Source of the DNA: Luxibacter massiliensis
GTDB lineage: Bacteria; Bacillota; Clostridia; Lachnospirales; Lachnospiraceae
Direction of reading: 5' to 3'
Length of the DNA stretch: 64,000 nt
Assembly: GCF_900604355.1 (NCBI RefSeq)
Contig: NZ_UWOE01000001.1
Location: forward strand, 3,038,001-3,102,000
Position 1 is the first letter of the stretch. The number at the start of each line of letters is the position of its first letter. The position numbers were made by a program, and so were the translations under genes. Shown in pieces: positions 45,450 to 53,182 of the stretch. A model generated the notes under the pieces. The model was not told the origin of the DNA and did no database searches. It was given only the letters and a program-made list of their open reading frames with translations.

Positions 45450-46504
45450 GCCTGGCATCCCTCCGCCTTATAAAATGCCTCCCAGAACTGCCTCATTATC
45501 TCTTTACTGCCCAGTGTCACCCGCAGCCAGTCTTTCAGCAGCCCTTTCCTATATGTTTTAATCAAAATCTTGTTCTCCCTAAGCTCCCGGCAGATTTCCC
45601 CAGGGGCCCTGAAAGGTTTTATCAACAGATAATTTCCCTTTGACCCGTAAAATGTATATCCCTGCCCTGAAAGCTTTTGTACCAGATAATCTCTCCCCTG
45701 GTCTATATTTTCTTTCAATGTATTTAATATATCTTCCCGCTCTAAAAGTTCCCGGGCAAACAAAATTCCCACAGCATTTACATTATAGGTAGACTGGGCG
45801 TTTTCAATCAGATGGATACACTCTCTGCCGCCAACCATGTACCCCACTCTAAGGGCAGCCATGGAACAAAGCTTTGAAAAGGTCCGAAGCACTATAACAT
45901 GGGGATGGGCACGGCAAAAATCTATCCTGCTCTCCACGCCAAAGGGGTAGTATGCCTCGTCAATCAGCACCACTGCATTGGCCTTTCCTGCCTTTTCTAC
46001 TATCCGCTCCACAGCCTCGTCTGAGAATTCTGTGCCAATGGGACTGTTGGGATTCAGAAGTACAACCAAATCTGTATCCTCATGGATATTCTTCAGCACC
46101 TCTTCTTCCGCTATAGAAAAGTCCTCCCCAAAAGATACTGTGTCCAGTTTCACTCCAAACATACTCCCATACACCTGATACATCTCAAAGGTAGGGGTGA
46201 CTGTCAAAAGCCGTCCTCCCGGATGTGTGAATGTCTCAAAAACCAGGCGGATTCCCTCATCAGATCCGTTTGTCAGCGAAACATTCTCTTTCCCCACCCC
46301 TTCCCGGCGGGCAAGCTTTTCGATCAATGGCTCCTTAACCGGATAGGAAGCAAGAAACTGTGGTGTAACCTTTTTCAGGACTGACTGGACGAACTCTTCG
46401 GGCAGTCCCTCAGGATTCTCGTTCATGTCCAGGCATAGATACCCGTTTCTATCTTCATGGTCCTTAATACGATATGTGTCTTTTATAAATTCGTTTATGT
46501 ACAT
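45446..46504 (-). CDS. PLP-dependent aminotransferase/decarboxylase, HisC/CobD-like
   Basis: 352 aa, fold type I class II aminotransferase: LDMNENPEGLPEEFV, TNGSDEGIRLVFETF, VLLNPNSPIGTEFSDEAVER, VLIDEAYYPFG and the PLP-lysine segment VLRTFSKLCSMAALRVGYM. Histidine genes are absent nearby, so HisC is unlikely. Next to a LicC-like cytidylyltransferase it could make a small amino-phosphate such as ethanolamine phosphate from phosphoserine, or serinol phosphate; related PLP enzymes in C. jejuni capsule loci do this. Substrate inferred. Confidence 0.75.
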   Translation of the reverse strand: MYINEFIKDTYRIKDHEDRNGYLCLDMNENPEGLPEEFVQSVLKKVTPQFLASYPVKEPLIEKLARREGVGKENVSLTNGSDEGIRLVFETFTHPGGRLLTVTPTFEMYQVYGSMFGVKLDTVSFGEDFSIAEEEVLKNIHEDTDLVVLLNPNSPIGTEFSDEAVERIVEKAGKANAVVLIDEAYYPFGVESRIDFCRAHPHVIVLRTFSKLCSMAALRVGYMVGGRECIHLIENAQSTYNVNAVGILFARELLEREDILNTLKENIDQGRDYLVQKLSGQGYTFYGSKGNYLLIKPFRAPGEICRELRENKILIKTYRKGLLKDWLRVTLGSKEIMRQFWEAFYKAEGCQA

Positions 46505-46507
46505 AGC

Positions 46508-47230
46508 TTACTCCCCGTTTGACAGTTCCCCGCTTATATAGTTAAGAATCCTCTCATAATCATCAAAATAATCTATTTCTGACCAGAATTCATTTTTTAC
46601 ATCGATAGTATAAATGGGATGCTCCTTCTTATCCGTAAAGGAGTAAAGCACATTCTCCCACCAGAGGCGGTACTCTTGCCTGTCTATCAGGCTTTCCAGC
46701 CTCTCCCTGAATTGTTCCGTAAACCGGGAAGAGATCTTAGCAATCCCAACATACTCGCAGCTTCTCTCCCTCAACGGCAGATCCTTCCCGTATTTACGGA
46801 TAACCCCGCCGTCCGTGGTGGTAAAAAAGTAATCCCCAGTCTTGGTCCTGGTAACATCAATGGCCATTACATTATCCCTCTCGTCGGCCAGTATATTCTG
46901 CAGGATTGTTTCAGACACGAATACATCTGCATTCATAATCATCACATCCCCCTTAAGCTCCTCTCTGGCAAACCAGAGGCTGGCGATACTGTTGGTAATA
47001 TCATAAAAAGGATTGACATAATAAGCCACGTCCAGTCCCTCCAAGGCCTCGTAAATCTTTTCTCTCTGATAGCCAACTACAACCACGACCTCCATATGAA
47101 GCTTTATCAGCTTTTCAACAGTAATCCGAATCAATGGTTTGTCATTAATAGGCAGCGTGGATTTAGGAACGCTCTCAATCATTCTTGATATTCTGTTCCC
47201 AACCCCAGCCGCTAACAGAATTGCCTTCAT
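46508..47230 (-). CDS. LicC-like phosphocholine/phosphoethanolamine-type cytidylyltransferase
   Basis: 240 aa. MKAILLAAGVGNRISRMIES, SVPKSTLPINDKPLI with the conserved Lys, YDITNSIASLWFAREEL and MIMNADVFVS metal-site Asp. The C-terminal EIDYFDDYERIL pattern is typical of LicC-like enzymes. 4 nt downstream of the PLP enzyme's start-side neighbour in transcription order (it precedes the PLP gene), so the two probably act in one pathway to a CDP-amino-alcohol donor for LicD. Confidence 0.78.
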   Translation of the reverse strand: MKAILLAAGVGNRISRMIESVPKSTLPINDKPLIRITVEKLIKLHMEVVVVVGYQREKIYEALEGLDVAYYVNPFYDITNSIASLWFAREELKGDVMIMNADVFVSETILQNILADERDNVMAIDVTRTKTGDYFFTTTDGGVIRKYGKDLPLRERSCEYVGIAKISSRFTEQFRERLESLIDRQEYRLWWENVLYSFTDKKEHPIYTIDVKNEFWSEIDYFDDYERILNYISGELSNGE

Positions 47231-47243
47231 ACCTTCTTCCCCT

Positions 47244-48008
47244 TTACCTTTTCAGTATAAAAATCCACTGCTTTGTCTCTTTCATCTTCTTAATATCATT
47301 CTCAAAAAATTCCTGGCTTACTTCCAGCTCAAACCCTCTGTCCGTAAATGCCTTGAAAATTTCCCTGTACTCTTCTTCCGTACGGTATATCGCGCTATAG
47401 TCATCCTTTATGGTCTCAGAATAAAAGGAGTCCAAGGTCAGCCGCTGGGAAATGGCCACGGGTTCAGATATATAGACCAGGCATGACGGCTTTAGCATAT
47501 CCGCCAGGCCTTCCAGGCACTGGCACAATTCCCTGTCATTGATATACATGAACACGCCGCCTGACAGGAACACCTTATTAAATGCAGCGCTGTATTCTTC
47601 CCTGTGCCCCTTTAAAAACTCCTGTAGGGAAGCTGTGTAGAATTTGGTACTCTCTTTCTTCTCTATGTCCTCCCTGGCCAATACGGTTTTCAAAAAGGGT
47701 TCTACATAGTCAATACCTACATATTCCCCGGCAGCAGCCGTTATATATTTGGTCATGCGCCCCGTGCCAAACCCGATTTCAAAAACTTTATCCCTGGCCG
47801 AAAGTCCAAACAGAGGGAACCATCTTCTCAGCTCTTCCTCCGTCCATAACCTTATATTTTCTATATTTGCATCGCTGCTGAGCACAGTGGGGGCATCCAC
47901 ATGTACCTGTCCGCTCTTCTCTGCCCTTGTACTGTAAAGCTCCCTGGCAGCGTCCCCGTCTATCTCTATATTCTTCCCATATATCCTGGTCTTAGAATGA
48001 TTCTCCAT
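47244..48008 (-). CDS. Class I SAM-dependent methyltransferase
   Basis: 254 aa from the second of two adjacent ATGs (48008/48011), with AAGGAGG 5 nt upstream; a longer upstream ATG has no ribosome site and adds unlikely Arg/Gly/Trp-rich sequence. Motif I is KVFEIGFGTGRMTKYI, then YVGIDYVEPFLKT. The N-terminal SSDANIENIRLWTEEELRRW segment before motif I is characteristic of a methyltransferase subgroup in polysaccharide loci. Substrate unknown. Confidence 0.8.
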   Translation of the reverse strand: MENHSKTRIYGKNIEIDGDAARELYSTRAEKSGQVHVDAPTVLSSDANIENIRLWTEEELRRWFPLFGLSARDKVFEIGFGTGRMTKYITAAAGEYVGIDYVEPFLKTVLAREDIEKKESTKFYTASLQEFLKGHREEYSAAFNKVFLSGGVFMYINDRELCQCLEGLADMLKPSCLVYISEPVAISQRLTLDSFYSETIKDDYSAIYRTEEEYREIFKAFTDRGFELEVSQEFFENDIKKMKETKQWIFILKR

Positions 48009-48027
48009 CATACCCTCCTTCCGGCCC

Positions 48028-49113
48028 CTACTTCCCCAGCTCATGAAGCCGGAGCTTCGCAGGCCCATACCCCTGCCCGGCCGCCATTCTATAATACTTA
48101 AGCGCTTTCCCCATGTCCCCTGACACCTCATACCAAATGCCCAAGTTATGCGCCGCTTTGAATGAACCACAGCCGCAGACTCCCTGGTGTAGGGGCACCT
48201 CTCCAATTTCCAGGCACCTTAAGTAGGACTCTTCAATCAACGGCAGCAGAGATACATATTTCCCTGTATCTGCCTGGATTGCCCTCATATAAAGGATTCC
48301 CCGTGCAAAGTGGAAATCTGCATGCGCCCCAAGCCTTACCTCCTCTGCCTTTACAAGGGATAATGCCCTGTCATAATCCTGGGACTCTATCAGGCTGTAT
48401 AAGTATGAAATAATCCCTCCTGCCCGGTACCCTGCCCCTGCCGCAGGCACCTGTTTATAGAAACGGCTGTAATAGGCACAGGCTTCCCTGTGCCTGCCAA
48501 GGCTTCGCAGGGTCTGGGCCGCCTGGAATAGTACATAGGGGTCATCCGGCATATCCTTCAGTTCTTCCAGCAGAATGGAAAGATTTCTCTCCCCCTTCCC
48601 TCCCTGGAGGTAGCCGTCATGCTCAAACACAAGAGGTACAGGCTCTGCCGGATAAACAGAGTCCTCCTGCTCATGCACCCGCCCTTTGAACCCCACGCCC
48701 CTGGGCAGCAGACGCGCCGCGCGGGTATACATGGAGCCAATCTGGGCCTGTCCGTTTACAGTCCCTTCTACATAGAGATCCTTTCGCTCTACGGCCCCCA
48801 CGTGCTCCATGTTTTCCATAAAAGGCTCTATATCCCTGCGGGTCCCTTTTATTAAATATTCATCGGCATCCAGCACCAGGTTCCAGTCACAGTCCGACTG
48901 GCCCAGGGCAAAATTCCTTGCCGCAGCAAAATCTTGGTTCCATATATAATCTGTTACTGCCGCCCCAAAAGATGCGGCAATCTCCTTTGTCCTGTCTGTT
49001 GACCCGGTATCTGTAATGAAAATCTTGTCCACAAGTCCCTTTGCCTGTTCCAGGCATTTCCCCAGGCACCTCTCTTCATCCTTTACAATCATCACAAGTC
49101 CAAGTGTTTTCAT
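48028..49113 (-). CDS. GT2 glycosyltransferase with TPR region
   Basis: 361 aa from the ATG at 49113 (AGGAG upstream); an open frame extends further but without a ribosome site. GT2/SunS-type N-terminus (LGLVMIVKDEERCLGKCLEQ, FITDTGSTDRTKEIAASF, WNLVLDADEYLIKG). The C-terminal half is helical repeats of TPR type (YVLFQAAQTLRSLGRHREAC, GDMGKALKYYRMAAGQGYGP). Such GT2-TPR proteins are frequent beside flagellin genes in Clostridia and are probably flagellin glycosyltransferases. Confidence 0.87.
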   Translation of the reverse strand: MKTLGLVMIVKDEERCLGKCLEQAKGLVDKIFITDTGSTDRTKEIAASFGAAVTDYIWNQDFAAARNFALGQSDCDWNLVLDADEYLIKGTRRDIEPFMENMEHVGAVERKDLYVEGTVNGQAQIGSMYTRAARLLPRGVGFKGRVHEQEDSVYPAEPVPLVFEHDGYLQGGKGERNLSILLEELKDMPDDPYVLFQAAQTLRSLGRHREACAYYSRFYKQVPAAGAGYRAGGIISYLYSLIESQDYDRALSLVKAEEVRLGAHADFHFARGILYMRAIQADTGKYVSLLPLIEESYLRCLEIGEVPLHQGVCGCGSFKAAHNLGIWYEVSGDMGKALKYYRMAAGQGYGPAKLRLHELGK

Positions 49114-49148
49114 TGCTTTCTCTCCTGACCAAATATATTTCAAATATC

Positions 49149-51158
49149 TCAGTCTGATCCGCCGTCCCGGTAAAGTCTCTGCCGCAGGCGCAGCAATTGA
49201 AGATCTCCCGGTAAAAGCTGGGTCAGCTGCACAGCCACGGCCTCTGCCTCCTGATACTGCCCCTGGCTGATCATAGCCTCCAGGGCCCCCTTCATCTGGA
49301 CGGCCAGCTGGGCGAACTCCCTCCCCTGGGTTGGGGTTCCAGGCTCTGATGCCAGCAGGCGGGTCAGCTCCCGGACAACACTTGTCATGGCCGGGTACAG
49401 GTGGATGGCTTCTCCCAATATCCGTACTGCCTCCCCAAGCCTCCCTGCATCTAGACATTCCAGCGCTTCCAATCCTTTTAAGGCGAACCTGCACTCCGGC
49501 GGCAGCAAGTTATAACGGTCTTTGCCAAACATATGTGGGTTGTATAATTCCCTGTAAAACCCCAGGGCCGCCTGGCAGTATTTCTCCAAGAGCCCTGCCA
49601 GTTCATCCCTGCCAGGATACCCTTTGATCAGTTCTGCCTCCAGCGCCAGCTTTGTAAGCCAGGCTCCCTGCAGTGCATACTGCCCTCCCAAGCCTCCCAA
49701 AGGAGTTGGCAGTCTCTTAATATCCCCTGCCTGAATTTCATCCACGGCGCCTTTTGTACACCGCTCCCATGCATCTAATCCTAGCCTGCCTGCCAGTATC
49801 TCCAGGCCCAGGCCCGAAACAAGCGCCTCCCGGATGAGAGACTTCTGTAAGTATTCTGACTCTGTGCTTCCCATACACTCCCCTAGGAGTTCCTTTGCCT
49901 TATCAGTCTCCTTATGCCTCTTGTGTACGGCCGCCCTCTGCCACAAAAGATAAGGGGCGTCAAAGGACAATCCCCCAAAAAGTCCCTCCACTGGGGCAGG
50001 GTGTTGTTCCGCCCACTGGTCAAAAACAGGGTAATACTGGCAAACCCGATATTCTTCCTCCCAAGGCAGCAATGCCAGGAAGTATCCTGCTTTTTCAAAG
50101 TCCTGTATTTCCAATGCTGAGGAGGCGCAATTGACCCGCCCCCCGTACAGCCGTCCTGGATCCTTCACATCCTGCAGAGTAATATCCCCGTAATGCCGCC
50201 CTCTTTCTTTGGGATCCCTTTCTATCTGGGATAATAGCTCCTCAAAATCCGTGCCGCAGCTTAGGGCCTCATCATACTGCCCTATTTCCATATGGAGGCT
50301 GACTAACAACTGATATAGAACCAGCCTTACAAGTCCCGGATTTCCGGAGAGTTTTAGTATCTCCTGAATTTCCTTTGCTGCCGCCGCCTTATCCGGGCCT
50401 TTGGCCAGTATACGGGCAAGGTAGACTCTAAGCCAGCTCCTGGCGTCCCCCTCGCGGGCGCTGGGGCATAAGGCCAGTCCTCTCCTGCACCAATCCTGAG
50501 CCTCCTGCCACTGGCCTTCTATGTAATATTCTTTCACCAGCTGCTGGTAGTTCTTCAGATAGGACGGCTGCTTCCTGATTTCTTCGGTTAAAAGAGGGAT
50601 ATTCCGGGATGTCTTGGCCCCTGCCCTGTCAGTGTCCTTCACGTACCCATAGTGGTGCACATGAGCCTGGAAATATTTCGCCGGCTCCACCCCCGGGGTC
50701 AGTTCCTCGTGAATGCGGCCCATAAAACAAAGTCCCGGAACCCGCCTGCTCATCCGGTACGCATGGAAGTCCGAATACTTGACCCCGTCCCATGCCAGGT
50801 AGTTCCTCTGGACATAGCAGGCCGATCCGTAATTCTTATATTCCCCGCTCAGGAAAAACTCACAGATTTCCTGGGTATCCTCAAACCACTCGTCGTCATC
50901 TATAAATAAGAACCATTCCCCCCTGGCTCTTTTTAACCCGGCATTCCGGGCCGCTGAAAAGTCATTGATCCACCGGAAAGGCACCACCTGGTCTGTGTAC
51001 CGCAGAGCTGCCTGCTCCACTTCCGGATCTTTGCCTGTAAACACGATTATTAATTCACTGGGTACCTTTTCCAAAATAGGCCTGATAGAATCCAGACATC
51101 TTTCAAGTGAAGCCTTCCTGTCTGATGCCAGCAGGGAAATAGTCAGCTGTAGTTTCAT
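49149..51158 (-). CDS. GT2 glycosyltransferase with long TPR region
   Basis: 669 aa. GT2 domain at the N-terminus (QLTISLLASDRKASLERCLD, VPFRWINDFSAARNAGLKRA, WFLFIDDDEWFED) followed by ~450 residues of helical TPR-like repeats (EAQDWCRRGLALCP; GQYDEALSCGTDFEELL; GQYQEAEAVAVQLTQLLPGD). AGGAG 8 nt upstream. First gene of the operon, immediately downstream of flagellin 1, which fits direct O-glycosylation of flagellin as initiating enzyme. Confidence 0.87.
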   Translation of the reverse strand: MKLQLTISLLASDRKASLERCLDSIRPILEKVPSELIIVFTGKDPEVEQAALRYTDQVVPFRWINDFSAARNAGLKRARGEWFLFIDDDEWFEDTQEICEFFLSGEYKNYGSACYVQRNYLAWDGVKYSDFHAYRMSRRVPGLCFMGRIHEELTPGVEPAKYFQAHVHHYGYVKDTDRAGAKTSRNIPLLTEEIRKQPSYLKNYQQLVKEYYIEGQWQEAQDWCRRGLALCPSAREGDARSWLRVYLARILAKGPDKAAAAKEIQEILKLSGNPGLVRLVLYQLLVSLHMEIGQYDEALSCGTDFEELLSQIERDPKERGRHYGDITLQDVKDPGRLYGGRVNCASSALEIQDFEKAGYFLALLPWEEEYRVCQYYPVFDQWAEQHPAPVEGLFGGLSFDAPYLLWQRAAVHKRHKETDKAKELLGECMGSTESEYLQKSLIREALVSGLGLEILAGRLGLDAWERCTKGAVDEIQAGDIKRLPTPLGGLGGQYALQGAWLTKLALEAELIKGYPGRDELAGLLEKYCQAALGFYRELYNPHMFGKDRYNLLPPECRFALKGLEALECLDAGRLGEAVRILGEAIHLYPAMTSVVRELTRLLASEPGTPTQGREFAQLAVQMKGALEAMISQGQYQEAEAVAVQLTQLLPGDLQLLRLRQRLYRDGGSD

Positions 51159-51196
51159 CTTAGTTACTCCTGTCTCTGCATAATTAAAAAATAGTA

Positions 51197-51270
51197 AAAT
51201 GGGCGTTTTCTTCTATATACAAATAAGAGTGTATACAAAAGAAAGCGCCCATCCAATGGACCGGCGCTTT
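51197..51270 (-). terminator. Terminator after flagellin 1 with overlapping second hairpin
   Basis: On the minus strand AAAGCGCC (51263-51270) pairs with GGCGCTTT (51242-51249), with TCC/GGA inside, and is followed by CTTTTG. The 3' arm can instead pair with a downstream segment: ATGGGCG…TTTCTT (51239-51252) with AAGAAA…CGCCCAT (about 51199-51212), itself followed by a U-rich stretch. Two mutually exclusive or tandem hairpins separate the flagellin from the 33-kb glycan operon. Confidence 0.7.
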
Positions 51271-51290
51271 TATAGTTTTTAGGGATGCTA

Positions 51291-52103
51291 TTACTGTAAT
51301 AACTGAAGAACACCCTGTGGAACCTGATTTGCCTGAGCAAGCATAGCCTGTGAAGCCTGCACAAGAATGTTGTTCTTTGTGTAAGCCATCATCTCCTTAG
51401 CCATGTCTACGTCACGGATACGGCTCTCAGAAGCTGTGATATTCTCATTCTGAACGCCCAGGTTGTTGATGGTGTGCTCAAGACGGTTCTGGAGAGCACC
51501 GAAATCTGAACGCATGGAAGATACTGTATCAATTGCATCGTTAATAGTGTCAATTGCAGCCTTTGCACCATCAGCAGTTGTCAGGTCAAGGTCTTTGATT
51601 TTCAGCTCTGTAGAACTCATAGCTTTTAATGTAACTGAAATCTGGTTTGTATCTGCTGAAGATTCTCCAACATGCAGATTAACTGAACCAGCAGCGAACA
51701 ATGTTGTTCCGTTGAAGTTTGCTGTAGCGCCAATTCTGTCAATCTCAGCGTTCAGGGCATCGATCTCCTTCTGCATCTCAGAACGGTTAGCGTCACTGTA
51801 TGTACCGTTGGCAGACTGAGTAGCCAGGGAAACCATACGGTTTAACATAGAGTGAACCTCTGTCAGAGCGCCTTCTGCTGTCTGTACAAGAGAAACGCCG
51901 TCCTCTGCATTCTTCTGAGCTGCTTCCAGACCTGTGATCTGAGCACGCATTTTTTCAGAAATAGCAAGGCCTGCTGCGTCATCGCCTGCGCGGTTGATTC
52001 TGTAACCAGAGGATAATTTCTCCAGGTTTTTAGATACAGAAGAGTTATTATTTGTTAAGTTTCTGTGTGCGTTTAATGCTGTAATGTTGTGTTGAATTCT
52101 CAT
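51291..52103 (-). CDS. fliC: Flagellin 1 (short type)
   Basis: 270 aa from the ATG at 52103, preceded by AAGGAGG; an upstream in-frame extension covers the 5' leader and is not coding. The conserved N-terminal D0/D1 (MRIQHNITALNAHRNLTNNN) and C-terminal D1/D0 (ends QASQAMLAQANQVPQGVLQL plus LQ) flank only a minimal centre, so surface domains D2/D3 are absent. It is the only flagellin on the minus strand and is most like flagellin 5 (both have NAEIDRIG.TANFNG, unlike the long ones). Leader hairpin with GGA loop at 52130-52146. Confidence 0.96.
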   Translation of the reverse strand: MRIQHNITALNAHRNLTNNNSSVSKNLEKLSSGYRINRAGDDAAGLAISEKMRAQITGLEAAQKNAEDGVSLVQTAEGALTEVHSMLNRMVSLATQSANGTYSDANRSEMQKEIDALNAEIDRIGATANFNGTTLFAAGSVNLHVGESSADTNQISVTLKAMSSTELKIKDLDLTTADGAKAAIDTINDAIDTVSSMRSDFGALQNRLEHTINNLGVQNENITASESRIRDVDMAKEMMAYTKNNILVQASQAMLAQANQVPQGVLQLLQ

Positions 52104-52129
52104 GATATTTCCTCCTTGAATTAGAAACA

Positions 52130-52146
52130 GGGAATATCCTTTTCCC
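52130..52146 (-). promoter_or_regulatory. Leader hairpin of flagellin 1 (CsrA-type site)
   Basis: On the mRNA: GGGAA stem, AAGGATA loop, TTCCC stem, 13 nt before the AAGGAGG of the gene. GGA exposed in a hairpin loop plus a GGA in the Shine-Dalgarno is the known arrangement for CsrA control of flagellin translation in Bacillus. Same structure at flagellins 3, 4 and 5. Confidence 0.6.
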
Positions 52147-52184
52147 CGTACGGTTATGTTTGTGTCCTTGTAAGTGAATTTCGC

Positions 52185-52214
52185 GACTGCCGGCATTTGT
52201 CCAAAAAAGTACAC
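52185..52214 (-). repeat. 30-bp inverted repeat, left copy
   Basis: Perfect inverted copy of 61131-61160. The core on the minus strand is TTTTTTGGACAAATGCC. It lies ~80 nt upstream of the flagellin 1 start. The 8.9 kb between the two copies contains the serine recombinase and flagellins 2-4. Confidence 0.8.
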
Positions 52215-52285
52215 TTACTTGGACACTGTGAAAATTACTTTTCAAGTATTATATCGAACTATTCCAGGATAACATAAGACTTTTT

Positions 52286-52897
52286 TTAAATTTTTTTATT
52301 TTTTTTGTATTCATTAATCCGGTTGTACATTGTACTGCGCCCCACGTTGCATAATGATGCAAACTCTTCTACACTTATTTTTTTCGTTTCCCACATATAA
52401 TATAGAGTAGAGAAATCATTGGGCATTGTAATTTTAGGTTTTCCAAACCGCACGCCTCTTTGTTTAGCGGCAGCAATCCCTTCAGCCTGCCTCGTCCGAA
52501 TATTATTCCTCTCATTTTCAGCCACAAAAGATAGCAGCTGCAGCACTACATCACTTATGAAATTCCCCAGTAAATCCCGGGTTTTTGTAGTATCCAGAAG
52601 GGGCATATCCTCAATGATAATATCTGCGCCTATGTGTTTTGTTATAAATCTCCACTGTTCTTTAATCTCCTCATAGTTCCTTCCCAGACGGTCTATGCTC
52701 TTTGTCACAACTACATCACCAGATTTCAATTTCCGCATCAGTTTTTTGTAAGCCGGGCGGTTAAAATCTTTACCACTCTGCTTGTCAATGTAAATGTCTG
52801 TTTTTTTGATGCCTAGCTGGCCCAGAGATATTAGCTGACGCTCAATATTCTGTTCTTTAGTCGATACCCTAACATAACCGTACATGTTCTTATCCAT
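52286..52897 (-). CDS. Serine recombinase (resolvase/invertase family)
   Basis: 203 aa from the ATG at 52897 (GGAGG 9 nt upstream). N-terminal catalytic domain with the nucleophile Ser in YGYVRVSTKEQNIERQ, then VVVTKSIDRLGRNYEEI, and the long helix ENERNNIRTRQAEGIAAAKQ. The C-terminal helix-turn-helix (ISVEEFASLCNVGRSTMYNR) is of Hin type. Length equals that of small invertases/resolvases rather than large serine integrases. It lies between divergently oriented flagellin genes 1 and 2, a setting that suggests flagellin phase or antigenic switching; it could also be a relic of a mobile element. Confidence 0.9.
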   Translation of the reverse strand: MDKNMYGYVRVSTKEQNIERQLISLGQLGIKKTDIYIDKQSGKDFNRPAYKKLMRKLKSGDVVVTKSIDRLGRNYEEIKEQWRFITKHIGADIIIEDMPLLDTTKTRDLLGNFISDVVLQLLSFVAENERNNIRTRQAEGIAAAKQRGVRFGKPKITMPNDFSTLYYMWETKKISVEEFASLCNVGRSTMYNRINEYKKNKKI

Positions 52898-52927
52898 TAT
52901 GCGTTTCCTCCATTCTGATTTTGTATA

Positions 52928-53050
52928 CCCAAAGGGCATCCCTTAATTCATGTCCTTCGCCTATTAAGGTATGCCCAGAGGCCCTTTATCCGTGCCACTT
53001 CGGGCGGGTAGATTCCGTCCAACATGGGATATTTTTCTATTATATAAATT
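52928..53050. repeat. Intergenic hairpin repeat, copy (b), in the 285-bp recombinase-flagellin 2 gap
   Basis: Begins ACCCAAAGGGCATCCC. Outer arms GGGCAT-C-CCTTAAT (52934-52947) and ATTAAGG-T-ATGCCC (52963-52976) pair with one mismatch. A second partial unit follows (GGGCGGGTAGATTCCGTCCA). The rest of the gap (53051-53136) is AT-rich with no clear promoter. Members occur at 17.86, 59.00, 59.06, 61.00 and 63.22 kb. Confidence 0.7.
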
Positions 53051-53136
53051 ATTTCCAGTAAAGTGTACCTCTCGGGAACATAAAGCCGGCTGCTTCCCAC
53101 AGAGAAGCCTATGAGGATACGGCAAAAATTAAAAAA

Positions 53137-53154
53137 GGCGGCATGGAAGCCGCC
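53137..53154 (+). promoter_or_regulatory. Leader hairpin of flagellin 2
   Basis: GGCGGC stem, ATGGAA loop, GCCGCC stem, located 15 nt before the AAGGAGG of flagellin 2. The stem sequence is unrelated to that of the other four flagellin leaders, but the loop again exposes GGA, which supports selection for the structure (CsrA-like binding) rather than common descent alone. Confidence 0.6.
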
Positions 53155-53182
53155 CCATTTATCATTCAAGGAGGAATTTTTA

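Noticed and set aside
45446..46504. Histidinol-phosphate aminotransferase of histidine biosynthesis
   Set aside because: No other his gene is present and the gene is coupled to a LicC-like cytidylyltransferase in a glycan operon.
48028..49494. 127-residue N-terminal extension of the GT2-TPR protein
   Set aside because: The extension is Gly/Pro/Arg-rich, overlaps the upstream gene and lacks a ribosome site; the GT2 domain begins exactly at the ATG at 49113 with AGGAG upstream.
51291..52214. N-terminal extensions of flagellins (also at 53111 and 61131)
   Set aside because: The extensions cover the leader hairpin and ribosome site; every flagellin starts at the conserved MRIQHN after AAGGAGG.
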